Source: Sedimentitalea todarodis
GTDB taxonomy: Bacteria > Pseudomonadota > Alphaproteobacteria > Rhodobacterales > Rhodobacteraceae
Length of the DNA: 64,000 nt
Direction of reading: 5' to 3'
Assembly (NCBI RefSeq): GCF_032595355.1
Contig: NZ_JASMWN010000015.1
Location: 62,001-126,000, forward strand
Position 1 is the stretch's first letter. Every line of letters begins with the position of its first letter. This document shows positions 25,452 to 35,329 of this stretch, one piece after another. The notes under the pieces are model-generated. The model saw nothing but the letters and a program-made list of their open reading frames with translations. It searched no databases and was not told the DNA's origin. The position numbers and the translations under genes are program-made.

Positions 25452-27290
25452 TCAGCGATATTCCGGCCGGACCAGCAGCCAGCCCAACCAGATGAAGAAC
25501 ACGACGAGAACCAGACTCAGGATCGACGTGCCGGGGGACGGGTTGAGCGCAGCCGGCGGTTGCGGCAATTCCGGCGCAAGCGAGGCCGCAAGCGGCAAGG
25601 CCGGGTCGACCGCGAGATTGCCGGGAATCGACGCGTTCAGCAATTTCACCGCAGAGGCCGTGATCGGTTTCAGTTCAACCGCCACCGCTGCCGGTCCTTG
25701 ATCGCCAACCACATCGCCTTTTTCGGGCGCGGGTCCGGCAAGCACCAATTGGGTGCGCAGCGTCTCGACCGGCGTCAATTGCCCGGTATAGGTGTTCGCA
25801 GCGATCCGTGCTTCGCGCAGGAACGGATAGCGCACGAGGTTGGCGCCGTCGCTCCAGCCATCAAGCGAGAACAAGCGCTTGCTACGATCGGCCATCGCCT
25901 CGGCCACTGCCGGATCGCCGTCGACGGTCATGACCAAAGCGGCGTCTGCCGTACCGTTCGTGACCGCCGCAAGCACTTCGGCGGTGCCACCCTCGACCGG
26001 AACTGCTTGCGCAGTCATTCCGAGGCCACCAATCACCAACTCGGCAATCCGCGACGACGAGCTGCCTTCGCCACCGACGGCAATGGTCTTGATCTCTGCC
26101 AGAGAAGACACCGCGTCGCGCTGGCCAATCAGATGTACGACGCTCTGCCCCACGGCGGCCACGGCCTCATAACCCGACGACCGCTTTGGAGCGGGACTTG
26201 ACAGATCATAAAAGGCCTCCGCCCCCACCAGCGCCAGACGCGCATCGCCGGCACCAACCGTCGCCAGCGGGTTGTCGTCGTCCTGATATTGCGCATCACG
26301 CCCGGTAAAGGCTTTTTGCACCGCGCGCAAAACCAGCGCCCCCTGTGGGCTGTCGGCAAAGTTTGCCTCGGTCGCGATCACCAGCGGATCCTGCGTCTGC
26401 ACTGCCCCCGCATCAATCAAATCCATCCGCGCCAGCGCATCTCGGGCCACCGCACGAGGTGAACGCCCTTCCAGATCGACGCGCCCGTTCAGCGATTGCA
26501 TCAGGTCAGGCGTGATCTTTCCGGCCAATACCGATATTGCCGGGCCGAGTTGCGGATAGCGTGACAGGACCTCTGCCCGTGCAAACGGCAATGCGTCGTA
26601 GATCGGGAAGAAATTCAGATCGTCCTCGAGCAGCACCAGCCCGTATTCCGAAATCTGGCCATCGGTGGTATAGACCTCTGCTATGTCCACATCGCCATTC
26701 AAGAGCTTGTCATAGACCAGTTCGCGATCATCCAGTGGGACAATATCGACATTCCCAAAGTTCATGCCATAGCGTTGGGTCAAGGGTTCCAACCCGTCCA
26801 ATGGGCGCACGGTGAAATCATCCTCGACCGCAATCGCGAGGCTGCCTGCGGAAGGAACCAGATCGGATATCGACTTTAGCCCACGTTCAGCAGCGAGATC
26901 GGCGCGCATCGCAATACCGTAATTGTTGGCGAACCCGAAACCGTCCAGCCAGGTCAGCCCAAGCGGGCCGTAGAGCTCTTTGACCCGCGCGGTTGCCTCG
27001 GACCCGTTACTGATGGGGTTCTGACCCAGCATTACGAGTCCGGTGCCATTGTATTCCGGATAGATATCGACCGAGCCCTCCTTGATCGCCGCCATGATCG
27101 CCGGCGTTGTGGGATAGTCCACGATCCCGGAGGTGGGCACGCCCTGTTCTTCGGCGAGAGCCAGGATCATCTCGGCCAGAATACGGCTTTCCGAGAAGTT
27201 CTTGGCCCCGATCCGAAGATCGGGAGTTCCGTCGTCGCACGCTGCCAGGAAGAACGTCAGGGAAAAGATCATCGCAAGAAAACGTCTCAT
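25452..27290 (-). CDS. Two-domain binding lipoprotein: OpuAC-type betaine binding plus a second periplasmic-binding domain
   Basis: 612 aa. A lipoprotein signal ends in LAAC (lipid Cys18). Residues about 20-300 are an OpuAC/ProX-like glycine betaine/choline-binding domain (LRIGAKNFSES, then YPEYNGTGLVMLG). Residues about 310-550 form another binding-protein-like domain with GGEGSSSSRIAEL, resembling TAXI-type proteins. A single C-terminal membrane helix (about 588-606) is followed by RPEYR, so the protein may be anchored at both ends. No ABC permease or ATPase is nearby; the partner is the BCCT carrier 13 bp upstream. The ATG at 27290 has a GAGGGAGG site; the frame extends to 27446. Confidence 0.8.
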   Translation of the reverse strand: MRRFLAMIFSLTFFLAACDDGTPDLRIGAKNFSESRILAEMILALAEEQGVPTSGIVDYPTTPAIMAAIKEGSVDIYPEYNGTGLVMLGQNPISNGSEATARVKELYGPLGLTWLDGFGFANNYGIAMRADLAAERGLKSISDLVPSAGSLAIAVEDDFTVRPLDGLEPLTQRYGMNFGNVDIVPLDDRELVYDKLLNGDVDIAEVYTTDGQISEYGLVLLEDDLNFFPIYDALPFARAEVLSRYPQLGPAISVLAGKITPDLMQSLNGRVDLEGRSPRAVARDALARMDLIDAGAVQTQDPLVIATEANFADSPQGALVLRAVQKAFTGRDAQYQDDDNPLATVGAGDARLALVGAEAFYDLSSPAPKRSSGYEAVAAVGQSVVHLIGQRDAVSSLAEIKTIAVGGEGSSSSRIAELVIGGLGMTAQAVPVEGGTAEVLAAVTNGTADAALVMTVDGDPAVAEAMADRSKRLFSLDGWSDGANLVRYPFLREARIAANTYTGQLTPVETLRTQLVLAGPAPEKGDVVGDQGPAAVAVELKPITASAVKLLNASIPGNLAVDPALPLAASLAPELPQPPAALNPSPGTSILSLVLVVFFIWLGWLLVRPEYR

Positions 27291-27303
27291 GGTTGTCCCT
27301 CCC

Positions 27304-28872
27304 TCATTCAGCCGGCGGCGCAGCGCGGCCACGTCCGACCCCTTCGCCCCGGGCTTCAATTGGTTTCGGCGGTTTGACCTCGTGCTTGATCTCTCGAAAG
27401 AAGCCGACGAGTTGCAGCAATACGATCGCCGTGAACGGGATCGCACCGGTCACCGCCATCGCCTTGGCCACGGCAACCGATTCCGAAATCAATGTGCCTA
27501 CGGTCAGCGCCGCGATCAGCGTGCCCCAGACCATCTTTTGGAGGACCGGCGGGTTGAGGTTGCCGTCGGTGGTCATCATCGACAGCACGAAAGTGCCTGA
27601 ATCAGCCGAGGTGACGAGGAAGATGAACATCAGCGCCACTGCCAGCGTTTGCAGGATTTGCGCCGCAGGGAAGTATTCGAGGAAGGCGAACAGCGCCTTG
27701 GTTGCATCCTCGAAGATGATTTCCTTCAGCCCGCCGCCACCGAACATCTCGACATAGAACCCGGCACCGCCGAACACGGCGAACCAGAGCATCGAGAACA
27801 CGGTTGGCACAAAGATGACGCCCATGCAGAATTCACGGATCGTGCGGCCCCGAGAGATCCGGGCCACGAAAATGCCGATGAACGGCCCCCACGCAATCCA
27901 CCAGATCAGGTAGGTCAGCGTCCATCCCGCCGACCAGCCGCCGAGGTCCTCGAACGGGAACAATCGGAAACTCATGGTGATCAGGCCGGAAAAATAGTTG
28001 CCGACTGAGTCGATGAACACCTCGAAAAGGAACCGGGTCGGCCCGGCGAAGAGCACCATCAGCATGATCGCGATGGCGATGACCATGTTGATGTTGGACA
28101 GGATCTTGATGCCCTTGTCGACACCGGTCGTAGCCGACAGCATGTAACAGACAAAGAGCACCCCTAGGATGATCATCGAGGTGGTTACGGTTTCGTCAAA
28201 GCCGAATGCATAAAAGGTGCCCGAGCGCACCGCGAGTGTCCCCATCGCCAGTGATCCGGCCAATCCGAAAACCACTGACAGCACCGCCAGAATGTCAGCG
28301 GTCTTGCCCATGCCGTCTCCAAATGCGCCGCCGAAAACAGCCTTGATCGGCGTCGAGATCATTGAGGGTTGGCCTTTGCGAAAGGTGAAATAGGCAATCA
28401 CCAGCGCGCAGACTGCGTAAATCGACCAGGCGTGAAAGCCCCAGTGCAGGTTGGTAATGACCAGCGCCTGTCGCGCCGCCTCCATCGTCTCGCCTTCCAT
28501 GCCGGGAGGTGACACGAAGTGATACATGGGCTCCGCCGGACCCCAGAGCAATAGCCCGGAGCCCATGCCGCCCGCGAACAGCATGGCAATCCAGGACACG
28601 GTCGAGAATTCTGGTTCTTCGTCATCCGCACCAAGACGGATATGGCCATAGGGGCCAAAGGCGAGATAGAGCGACAGGAACAGGAACATCGAGCAGATAG
28701 CGAGCCAGGCCCAACTGACCCCGGTCAGCATGTAGTTCACGAAACCCAGCATCGATCCGGTCATGCTGTCGGGGTCAACGATACCCCAGATGCCAATCCC
28801 GGCACAGATGGCCATCGAAACGATAAACACGAAGTTAACATTCAAACCCCGCTGGTTCGGATCATCTGACAT
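27304..28872 (-). CDS. BCCT-family betaine/carnitine/choline transporter
   Basis: 522 aa, 12 membrane helices expected. The family signature is present as WWIAWGPFIGIFVARISRG followed by RTIREF, and aromatic residues of the substrate box are retained. BCCT carriers take up glycine betaine, choline, carnitine or DMSP with Na+ or H+. The ATG at 28872 follows GGAGGG; an earlier in-frame GTG overlaps that site and is unlikely. It is the first gene of a unit with the double-domain binding lipoprotein and UspA. Substrate probably a quaternary amine. Confidence 0.92.
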   Translation of the reverse strand: MSDDPNQRGLNVNFVFIVSMAICAGIGIWGIVDPDSMTGSMLGFVNYMLTGVSWAWLAICSMFLFLSLYLAFGPYGHIRLGADDEEPEFSTVSWIAMLFAGGMGSGLLLWGPAEPMYHFVSPPGMEGETMEAARQALVITNLHWGFHAWSIYAVCALVIAYFTFRKGQPSMISTPIKAVFGGAFGDGMGKTADILAVLSVVFGLAGSLAMGTLAVRSGTFYAFGFDETVTTSMIILGVLFVCYMLSATTGVDKGIKILSNINMVIAIAIMLMVLFAGPTRFLFEVFIDSVGNYFSGLITMSFRLFPFEDLGGWSAGWTLTYLIWWIAWGPFIGIFVARISRGRTIREFCMGVIFVPTVFSMLWFAVFGGAGFYVEMFGGGGLKEIIFEDATKALFAFLEYFPAAQILQTLAVALMFIFLVTSADSGTFVLSMMTTDGNLNPPVLQKMVWGTLIAALTVGTLISESVAVAKAMAVTGAIPFTAIVLLQLVGFFREIKHEVKPPKPIEARGEGVGRGRAAPPAE

Positions 28873-29492
28873 CGCGCCCTCCACGGCTTACCCTGTTGAC
28901 CCAGAGTAAAGCCGAAATGAAAGTGTTAATCTACCCCGGCGAGATCGGATCATTCCGAAATACAGCAATAAGAGGCATCCGGGATCCGGTCCGCAGTGGT
29001 TTGATTTCGCTGCCTGATCGCCACATCCGGTAGGTTTTGAAGGTGTTTCCGTCCATTCTATGACGTCGTCGGATGCCGCCTAACCGGGCATCTTGGCGAC
29101 AGCTAAGGGAATGCGATGGCACAGCATTTTCTCGACGCGCTCCCGATGCAACGGCGTCGAATCGTGATGGTAAAACCGACAAATCCTTCACACCGACACG
29201 CCTTTCACATTGCAAGGTCACCGGCGCCAAGATCAGCGGGCGCGATCAGAAACTGGCGTCTGCCGCAGGCCGGTTTCCCGACGGGCAAGGGCTTCTGTGA
29301 GAAGCATCGCGATCGCAGCGGTTCGGATCGTTTTGGTTGTGGACGGCATCGACGGCGTCCACCGGTTTCGAGCCGAATTGGTCGCGCAGTTTCTGGGCGG
29401 CCCGGACAATACCGCCGGGGGCCGTTTTCGATGCCAGGATCGAACCGATTGGCTGCCATTCTGGGATTGACGCGCGAACAACCGCATTGACA
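28873..29492. other. Gene-free interval, 620 bp
   Basis: Between the BCCT start and the LysR stop I find no gene that I can support. On the minus strand at roughly 29300-29490 an uninterrupted frame reads in a protein-like manner (VVRASIPEWQPIGSILASK and then GGIVRAAQKLRDQFG) but lacks a start, a ribosome binding site and a recognisable family; it may be a decayed gene. The first 60 bp probably carry the BCCT promoter. Confidence 0.4.
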
Positions 29493-30398
29493 TCAGTCTA
29501 TTCGATGACGGTCCGCAAGGCTTTCGAAGGTTTCGATCAACTCGTTGCATTCGCTGCTCAATTGGGCGCCAATCGCCTTGATGATGGAATATTCAAACCG
29601 CTCCCCCGACAGGAACGGGCGCGAAATGCCTCCCATCTGTTCATGCGTTTCTGCGGTGAACGGATCCACCAGAGCGATCCCTAGACCGCGCAACACCATG
29701 ACTGACACAATATGCGACAGGTAACTGCGAAAACGCACCAGCGGCGGATTTGCCATTCCGGCAAAGAGCCGGTCCAGATTGCGCCCCGTCTGGGTGGAAT
29801 CCTCGAACCCGACAAGGTCTTGTCCTTCGAGATCCGCGACCCGTATCGACGGTTTTTCCGCCAAGGGATGATCGGACGGCGCGATGAACCGATAGGGCAA
29901 TGCGCCGGCGCAGACCAAATCCGTCTCGAACTTGTGGTGGGTTCGCATGCCAAACCCGACCTGGCATTGACCGAGCGCAACCTGACGCACCACGGGCAAG
30001 GTTGTCATCGACAAGGAGCTGGTCGTCATCCGCGGTTGCTGGCGATGCAGGACCGCAACCGCTTCTGGCAGGGCAGTCAAGGCGAACACCGGTGCGGCCG
30101 CCACAGTTATTGTCGAGCGCTGGCCGCGCTTGATCTGCTCGGCCGCGCGTTCGATCTGTTTCAACCCGACCAGATTTCGTTCGACTTCCGTCCAGAATTC
30201 ATGCGCCTCGGGCGTTGCCGTGACTCGTCCGCCATGACGGGTGAACAGGCACAGGCCCAGCCGGTCCTCGAGGTCACGGATTTGCCGGCTGATGGCGGGC
30301 TGCGAAACCCGCATTTCTTCTGCGGCACCCGAAATCGTGCCACAGCGCATGACTTCTCGAAAGGCCTCCAGGGCGCGTTGGCTGAGCATTTTCACCAT
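29493..30398 (-). CDS. LysR-family transcriptional regulator
   Basis: 301 aa. The N-terminal helix-turn-helix is ALEAFREVMRCGTISGAAEE followed by RVSQPAISRQIRDLEDRLG; the rest is a LysR co-inducer domain. It is divergent from the FAD-oxidoreductase/SDR/dipeptide-type ABC operon, with only 92 bp between, so it almost certainly regulates that operon. An alternative ATG at 30389 would remove three residues. Ligand unknown. Confidence 0.93.
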   Translation of the reverse strand: MVKMLSQRALEAFREVMRCGTISGAAEEMRVSQPAISRQIRDLEDRLGLCLFTRHGGRVTATPEAHEFWTEVERNLVGLKQIERAAEQIKRGQRSTITVAAAPVFALTALPEAVAVLHRQQPRMTTSSLSMTTLPVVRQVALGQCQVGFGMRTHHKFETDLVCAGALPYRFIAPSDHPLAEKPSIRVADLEGQDLVGFEDSTQTGRNLDRLFAGMANPPLVRFRSYLSHIVSVMVLRGLGIALVDPFTAETHEQMGGISRPFLSGERFEYSIIKAIGAQLSSECNELIETFESLADRHRID

Positions 30399-30490
30399 AA
30401 GGTTTTGTTATAGCGGTCAAACGAACATCTAATTGACTTATATGGGTTCTGTTTCGTCAATGTAAGCGTGACATTGCAGGAGCGGTCTTT

Positions 30491-31798
30491 GTGACCTTGG
30501 CATCATCCGGAACCGGCAGCGCGAACCCCTTGCCAAAGACCGCCGACGTGGTTGTGATCGGCGGCGGCGTGGCAGGTGTGTCCACTGCGTTGTTCCTGGC
30601 CTTGCGCGGCGTATCCGTGGTGTTGTGCGAAAAGGGACGGATCGCAGGCGAGCAATCGTCGCGCAACTGGGGATGGATCCGCAAGATGGGGCGCGACCAT
30701 CGTGAATTGCCCTTGATGATCGAAAGTGCGCGCCTGTGGGCGAAACTCGCCAGTGAGATGGCCGAGGACATAGGCTATCGCAAATGCGGAGCGACCTATC
30801 TTGCCCGTTCGCCCGCCGAGTTGCAGAGGCACTCCGACTGGCTCGAACGCAACGCACATTTCGGGCTGGATTCGATGCTTCTGACCGAGAATGAAACCGA
30901 CAGGTTCCTAGGCCGAAATGATCAACAGTTCCTCGGAGCGTTACACACGGCGTCGGATGCGGTGGCCGAACCTGCCCTTGCGGTCCCTGCCCTCGCCCGC
31001 CATGCCGGGGCGCAGGGCGTTCGCATTTTTGAAGACTGCGCAGTGCGCACGATCGAACACAGCGCCGGGCGGGTCAGTGGCGTTGCTACCGAGCATGGCC
31101 TCATTGCCAGCACGAATGTTGTGTTGGCCGGTGGGGTCTGGTCGCGTGGATTCTTGGAGAATATCGGCGTCTCCTTTCCCCAACTCGCCATCAAGTCCTC
31201 GGTCTTGCGAACTGCCCCGGCGACGGTGCCCTGCACCGGGGCCATTGGATCAGAACGCGTATCGATCCGGCCTCGCAACGACGGGGGCTTTACCGTCGCC
31301 CGCAGCGGTGCGGCGGAATTTCAGCTGATCCCGGCCGCGTTTCACTATCTGCCGCAGTATCTGCCAATGCTGCGGGATCGGTGGCAGATCATGAAAATTC
31401 GCGCAGGACGACAGTTTTTCGGCCCCTTGGGCACGGCACGGTGGGAGGCGGATGCCATCAGCCCGTTTGAACGTGTCCGGGTGCTTGACCCGTCTCCCGA
31501 CAAGGCCCTGCTGGCCGACGTCATGAAGAGCGCGCGATCCCTGTTTCCGCAATTCTCGGGGGTGGCACCCGTCGAAAGCTGGGCGGGCATGATCGACGTG
31601 GTGCCGGATGAAATTCCGGCCATTGGTCCGGTCGCGGGCCATGACGGGCTAACGGTCGTGACAGGTCTGTCCGGCCACGGCTTCGGCATTGGCCCAGGAG
31701 CCGGCCTGCTGGCGGCGCAGATGGTCACTGGCGAGAGCCCCATCGTCGATCCGGACGCTTTTTCGCCCATGCGATTCAGCCGAAAGGCCGCAGCATGA
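30491..31798 (+). CDS. FAD-dependent oxidoreductase (DAO/DadA-like), first paralogue
   Basis: 435 aa. Rossmann FAD motif VVVIGGGVAGVSTALFLA at about residues 18-35, then SSRNWGW, and C-terminal SGHGFGIGPGAGLLAA, all typical of the D-amino-acid oxidase fold (DadA, sarcosine/glycine oxidase). It probably oxidises an amine or amino acid. It starts with GTG after an AGGAG-like site and overlaps the next, related gene by ATGA. With that gene it may form a two-subunit enzyme or act on paired substrates. The linked ABC importer suggests a peptide- or opine-like substrate. Confidence 0.88.
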   Translation: MTLASSGTGSANPLPKTADVVVIGGGVAGVSTALFLALRGVSVVLCEKGRIAGEQSSRNWGWIRKMGRDHRELPLMIESARLWAKLASEMAEDIGYRKCGATYLARSPAELQRHSDWLERNAHFGLDSMLLTENETDRFLGRNDQQFLGALHTASDAVAEPALAVPALARHAGAQGVRIFEDCAVRTIEHSAGRVSGVATEHGLIASTNVVLAGGVWSRGFLENIGVSFPQLAIKSSVLRTAPATVPCTGAIGSERVSIRPRNDGGFTVARSGAAEFQLIPAAFHYLPQYLPMLRDRWQIMKIRAGRQFFGPLGTARWEADAISPFERVRVLDPSPDKALLADVMKSARSLFPQFSGVAPVESWAGMIDVVPDEIPAIGPVAGHDGLTVVTGLSGHGFGIGPGAGLLAAQMVTGESPIVDPDAFSPMRFSRKAAA

Positions 31799-32955
31799 GC
31801 AACCCGGACGTCCTTGTCATCGGCGCGGGTATTACCGGGGCAACTGCTGCGCTTGCCTTGGCCGAGGCCGGTGTGTCGGTAGAGGTGGTTGACCGCTATG
31901 GTCCGGCGGCGATGGCCTCGGGCTGGACGCTGGCAGGCGTGCGCCAATCCGGGCGCGATCCCGCGGAGCTGCCATTGGCGCAGGCCGCCGTCGCGCTGTG
32001 GCGCGACCTGGACGCGCGGCTTGGGGCACCGACCGGATACCGTCAGACCGGCAACCTGCGGCTGGCGCGCACCCCTGCGGAAGTGGAGACCATTCGCGCG
32101 CTTGTGGCGGATCAGACGGCTGCGGGCCTGCCGCTGGAGTTGCTGTCCGATATTGGAGATATCAGAGCGATCGCCCCCGGCCTTTCCGACATGGTCAAAG
32201 CGGCGTCCTGGTGCGCCACGGATGGGCAGGCCGATCCGGTTGCGACGGTGAATGCCTATCTGAACAAGGCGCAGAAGCTGGGCGCCAAGATCTCCATCGG
32301 CGAGGCCGTTCAGGAGCTGACGATAGACAACAGACGCGTTTCGCGCGTGGTAACCAACAGGCGCAGCATCTCTCCCGGTGTGGTCATCCTGGCGGCCGGG
32401 ACCCAAGTCAATTCATTGCTTGAACCCCTTGGACAGACGATACCATTGCGCCTCCCTGTCGTGACCGTTTTACGCTCGGCGCGATGTGAGGCAACACTGG
32501 CCCCGGTGCTGGGCGTAGCGAATGCCAACATGGCGGCACGGCAGGAGCCGTCGGGGCATTTCCGCGTAACAAGCGGCGCAGAAGACGCGTCCACCCAACT
32601 GTGCGAGCGCGATGGCAAACCCGCCATTCGGCCCGTAGCACAGCGCGTGATGGAAACGATTGCAACTGTAAGTGCTGTCTTGCCCGCCTTCGCAGACGCC
32701 GAAATCGACAGTATCTGGGCGGGGGCGTTGGACCTGACACCGGACGGGTTGCCGGTCATCGACCGCGTTCCGGGGGCGCAAAATCTGATTGTCGCGGCAG
32801 GCTTCTCCGGACACGGTTTTGGCATCGGACCCGTCACCGGGCCTTTGGCCGCCGATCTGGCGCAGGACCAGACACCGCAGTTCTCCCTGGATGCCTTCGG
32901 GTTTGAGCGGTTCGCGAAATCCAGCGGGTCAGCGCCACTGACATTGCATGGATAA
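31795..32955 (+). CDS. FAD-dependent oxidoreductase (DAO/DadA-like), second paralogue
   Basis: 386 aa. It has FAD motif VIGAGITGATAALALAEAGV near the N-terminus and the C-terminal FSGHGFGIGPVTGPLAADL, closely echoing the gene before it, so the two probably arose by duplication. It starts inside the upstream stop (ATGA overlap), implying balanced translation. It lies just before an SDR and a dipeptide-type ABC transporter. Substrate is not known: D-amino acids, N-methyl amino acids or opine-like secondary amines are all possible. Confidence 0.88.
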   Translation: MSNPDVLVIGAGITGATAALALAEAGVSVEVVDRYGPAAMASGWTLAGVRQSGRDPAELPLAQAAVALWRDLDARLGAPTGYRQTGNLRLARTPAEVETIRALVADQTAAGLPLELLSDIGDIRAIAPGLSDMVKAASWCATDGQADPVATVNAYLNKAQKLGAKISIGEAVQELTIDNRRVSRVVTNRRSISPGVVILAAGTQVNSLLEPLGQTIPLRLPVVTVLRSARCEATLAPVLGVANANMAARQEPSGHFRVTSGAEDASTQLCERDGKPAIRPVAQRVMETIATVSAVLPAFADAEIDSIWAGALDLTPDGLPVIDRVPGAQNLIVAAGFSGHGFGIGPVTGPLAADLAQDQTPQFSLDAFGFERFAKSSGSAPLTLHG

Positions 32956-32968
32956 AGAGGAAAACAAC

Positions 32969-33682
32969 ATGATCGAACCAACCGACCGCGTCGTCATGGT
33001 TTCCGGTGGCAGCCGCGGCATCGGGCTGGCAATTGCGCAGCTTCTCCATGCCAAAGGCTATTCGGTCAGCGTCGGAGCCCGCAATGTCGCTGCATTGGAA
33101 CACGCCTTGCGCGATCAGCCTGGTGCGCGGCTGCTGTGCGCAAGGTACGAGGCCGATGACCGTACAAGCCACGACATCTGGCTTGCAGCGACTCTTGAAA
33201 AATTCGGGCGACTGGATGCGTTGGTCAACAACGCAGGCACCAGCAATACCTTTTCAATTGAAGCCGGTGACGAGGCCGATCTGGATGCGTTGTGGACGAT
33301 CAACGTCAAGGGGCCGCTGTTTCTCACACGGATCTGCCTGCCACATCTGAAGGCGGCAGGATCCGGGCGCATCGTCAACGTGGCATCGCTGTCCGGGAAA
33401 CGCGTGCGCAACGACAACATTGCCTATAACATGACCAAACACGCGGTTCTGGCGCTGACGCACGGCACACGGCGCATCGGCTGGGATCACGGCGTCCGCG
33501 CCACTGCCATATGCCCCAGCTTTGTGGCAACGGATCTGACGGTGAACGTCACCGAGGTCAGCCAGGCCGAAATGATCGATCCTCGCGATCTGGCCGAACT
33601 CGCGGCAACCGCGATTGCTTTGCCGAATACCGCCGCGATGGCTGAAATGCTGGTAAACTGCCGCCTGGAGGATACGCTCTAA
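32969..33682 (+). CDS. Short-chain dehydrogenase/reductase
   Basis: 237 aa. NAD(P)-binding loop SGGSRGIGLA at about 11-20, NNAG at about 87-90, and the active-site Tyr and Lys in YNMTKHAV. A classical SDR that would oxidise or reduce a carbonyl intermediate in the pathway served by the two flavoenzymes. The frame begins at 32948 inside the previous gene; the ATG at 32969 has AGAGGAAA upstream and fits the Rossmann start. Confidence 0.9.
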   Translation: MIEPTDRVVMVSGGSRGIGLAIAQLLHAKGYSVSVGARNVAALEHALRDQPGARLLCARYEADDRTSHDIWLAATLEKFGRLDALVNNAGTSNTFSIEAGDEADLDALWTINVKGPLFLTRICLPHLKAAGSGRIVNVASLSGKRVRNDNIAYNMTKHAVLALTHGTRRIGWDHGVRATAICPSFVATDLTVNVTEVSQAEMIDPRDLAELAATAIALPNTAAMAEMLVNCRLEDTL

Positions 33683-33732
33683 ACTCTACGAACAAGAAAC
33701 AAGAAACGACCCCCAACAGAAAGGACACACTA

Positions 33733-35274
33733 ATGAATAGACTGATAGGACTGGCCTGTGCCGGAATGGTTTCGGCCAGCGGCGCCTTTGCCGCCGGGAC
33801 CACGCTGAACGTTGGCATGGGGAGCGCCGATGCCGGAAAACTGGACCCGCACGTGGCGACATCAACGCCCGACAAGGGCCTGCTGCACTGGATGTTCAAC
33901 GGGCTGGTGCGGATCAAGCCGGGTGAATCCAGCCCGGAATTCATCGAACCCGACATTGCCGAAAGCTGGACCGCGTCCGAGGACGGTCTGACCTGGGTCT
34001 TCACCCTGCGCCAGGACGTTGAGTGCCACGGCGATTATGGCGGGATCGACGCGGCCGATGTGGTGTATTCGCTGAGCCGCTCGGCCAACCCCGAACAATC
34101 GTCCTTTGCCAAGGATTTTGCCGCCTTTGACAGTGTCGAGGCCACCGGCGACTACGAGGTGACGATCAAGCTGAAGAACCCGGTACCCAGCCTTCTGGGG
34201 ATGTTGGTGCCCTATCACGGCGGCAATATCGTCTGTCAGGATGCGGTCGAGGCCCTGGGCGAAGATTATCAACGCACGCCGATCGGCACCGGCCCGTTCA
34301 TGTTCGATGAATACCAGCCGCAGCAATATGTGAAACTGGTGGCCAATCCCGAGTATTTCCGGGGCGAGCCGAAGATCAAGGAAATCTTCTATCGCTATAT
34401 CCCGTCGGATGCCTCGCGCGATCTGGCGTTCCAGTCTGGCGAAATCGACATGATCTATGGAAAGCAGGACCAGACCTGGTCCGAGCGGATCAGCAAGCTG
34501 CCGGGCACCAAGGTTTCGGTGATGAAACCGGGCGAAATGTCAGTCCTGCACCTGAACATGACCATGCCGCCGCTGGATGACGTGCGGGTGCGCAAGGCCT
34601 TTGCCCATGCGATCAACCGTGACGCGATGGTTCAGTTCAAAGGCCCTGACGTGACGCTGGCGGCGATCTCGCCGGTGCCCGAGGGCAACATGGGCTACAC
34701 CGATCAGGTGCCGACCTACAAGTACTCGATCGACAAGGCCAAGGCGTTATTGACCGAGGCCGGATTTCCGGACGGGGTGACGATCAAGGCGATTCACACG
34801 ACCTTGCCGGGTATGCTGTCGACGATGGAGGCGGTGCAGTCGATGCTGCGCGATGCGGGCATCAACATGGAGATCGAAACCGTCGAACACGCCACGTTCC
34901 ACGAACAGATCCGCAAGGACATGAGCCAGGTCGTGCACTACGCCGCCGCCCGCTTCCCCGTCGCGGATGTGTATCTGTCGCAGTTCTTCCATTCCGATGC
35001 CACGGTGAACACCCCGACCGCGGTTGCGAACTTCTCGCATTGCGCGGTGGCAGACGATGATATCGCAGGCGCGCGGGTGGCCACGGATCCGGCCAAGCAG
35101 ACCGAGTTGTGGGCCAGCGCACAGGCCAAAATCATGGAAGAGGTCTGTGCCGTTCCGGTGGTGCAGAGTTTGCAGCTCTGGGCCTGGAACGACAATCTGG
35201 ACCTGGGAACCGAGGTCAACGGGTCGCTGAATCTCAGCCCACCGGTGACCGAAGCAGCGGCCTTCAAAGACTGA
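33733..35274 (+). CDS. ABC transporter substrate-binding protein, dipeptide/oligopeptide type (family 5)
   Basis: 513 aa. Signal peptide of about 21 residues (GAFA|AGTTLNVG), then an SBP family 5 fold with LDPHVATSTPDKGLLHWMFN and PDIAESWTASEDGLTWVFTL. It delivers ligand to the DppBC/DppDF-like components that follow. Family members bind peptides, nickel, glutathione or opines; with two amine oxidases upstream an amino-acid derivative is likely. A hairpin separates it from the permease genes. Confidence 0.92.
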   Translation: MNRLIGLACAGMVSASGAFAAGTTLNVGMGSADAGKLDPHVATSTPDKGLLHWMFNGLVRIKPGESSPEFIEPDIAESWTASEDGLTWVFTLRQDVECHGDYGGIDAADVVYSLSRSANPEQSSFAKDFAAFDSVEATGDYEVTIKLKNPVPSLLGMLVPYHGGNIVCQDAVEALGEDYQRTPIGTGPFMFDEYQPQQYVKLVANPEYFRGEPKIKEIFYRYIPSDASRDLAFQSGEIDMIYGKQDQTWSERISKLPGTKVSVMKPGEMSVLHLNMTMPPLDDVRVRKAFAHAINRDAMVQFKGPDVTLAAISPVPEGNMGYTDQVPTYKYSIDKAKALLTEAGFPDGVTIKAIHTTLPGMLSTMEAVQSMLRDAGINMEIETVEHATFHEQIRKDMSQVVHYAAARFPVADVYLSQFFHSDATVNTPTAVANFSHCAVADDDIAGARVATDPAKQTELWASAQAKIMEEVCAVPVVQSLQLWAWNDNLDLGTEVNGSLNLSPPVTEAAAFKD

Positions 35275-35288
35275 CGGAAACCGTAACA

Positions 35289-35314
35289 GGCATCGGGCCG
35301 CATGGCCCGGTGCC
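35289..35314 (+). terminator. Intercistronic hairpin after the binding-protein gene
   Basis: GGCATCGGGCC pairs with GGCCCGGTGCC (11 bp with one U-G pair) around a GCAT loop, 14 bases after the stop. No T-run follows. It probably protects the binding-protein part of the message or dampens reading into the permease genes. Confidence 0.6.
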
Positions 35315-35329
35315 ACAAAGGCGGATGAC

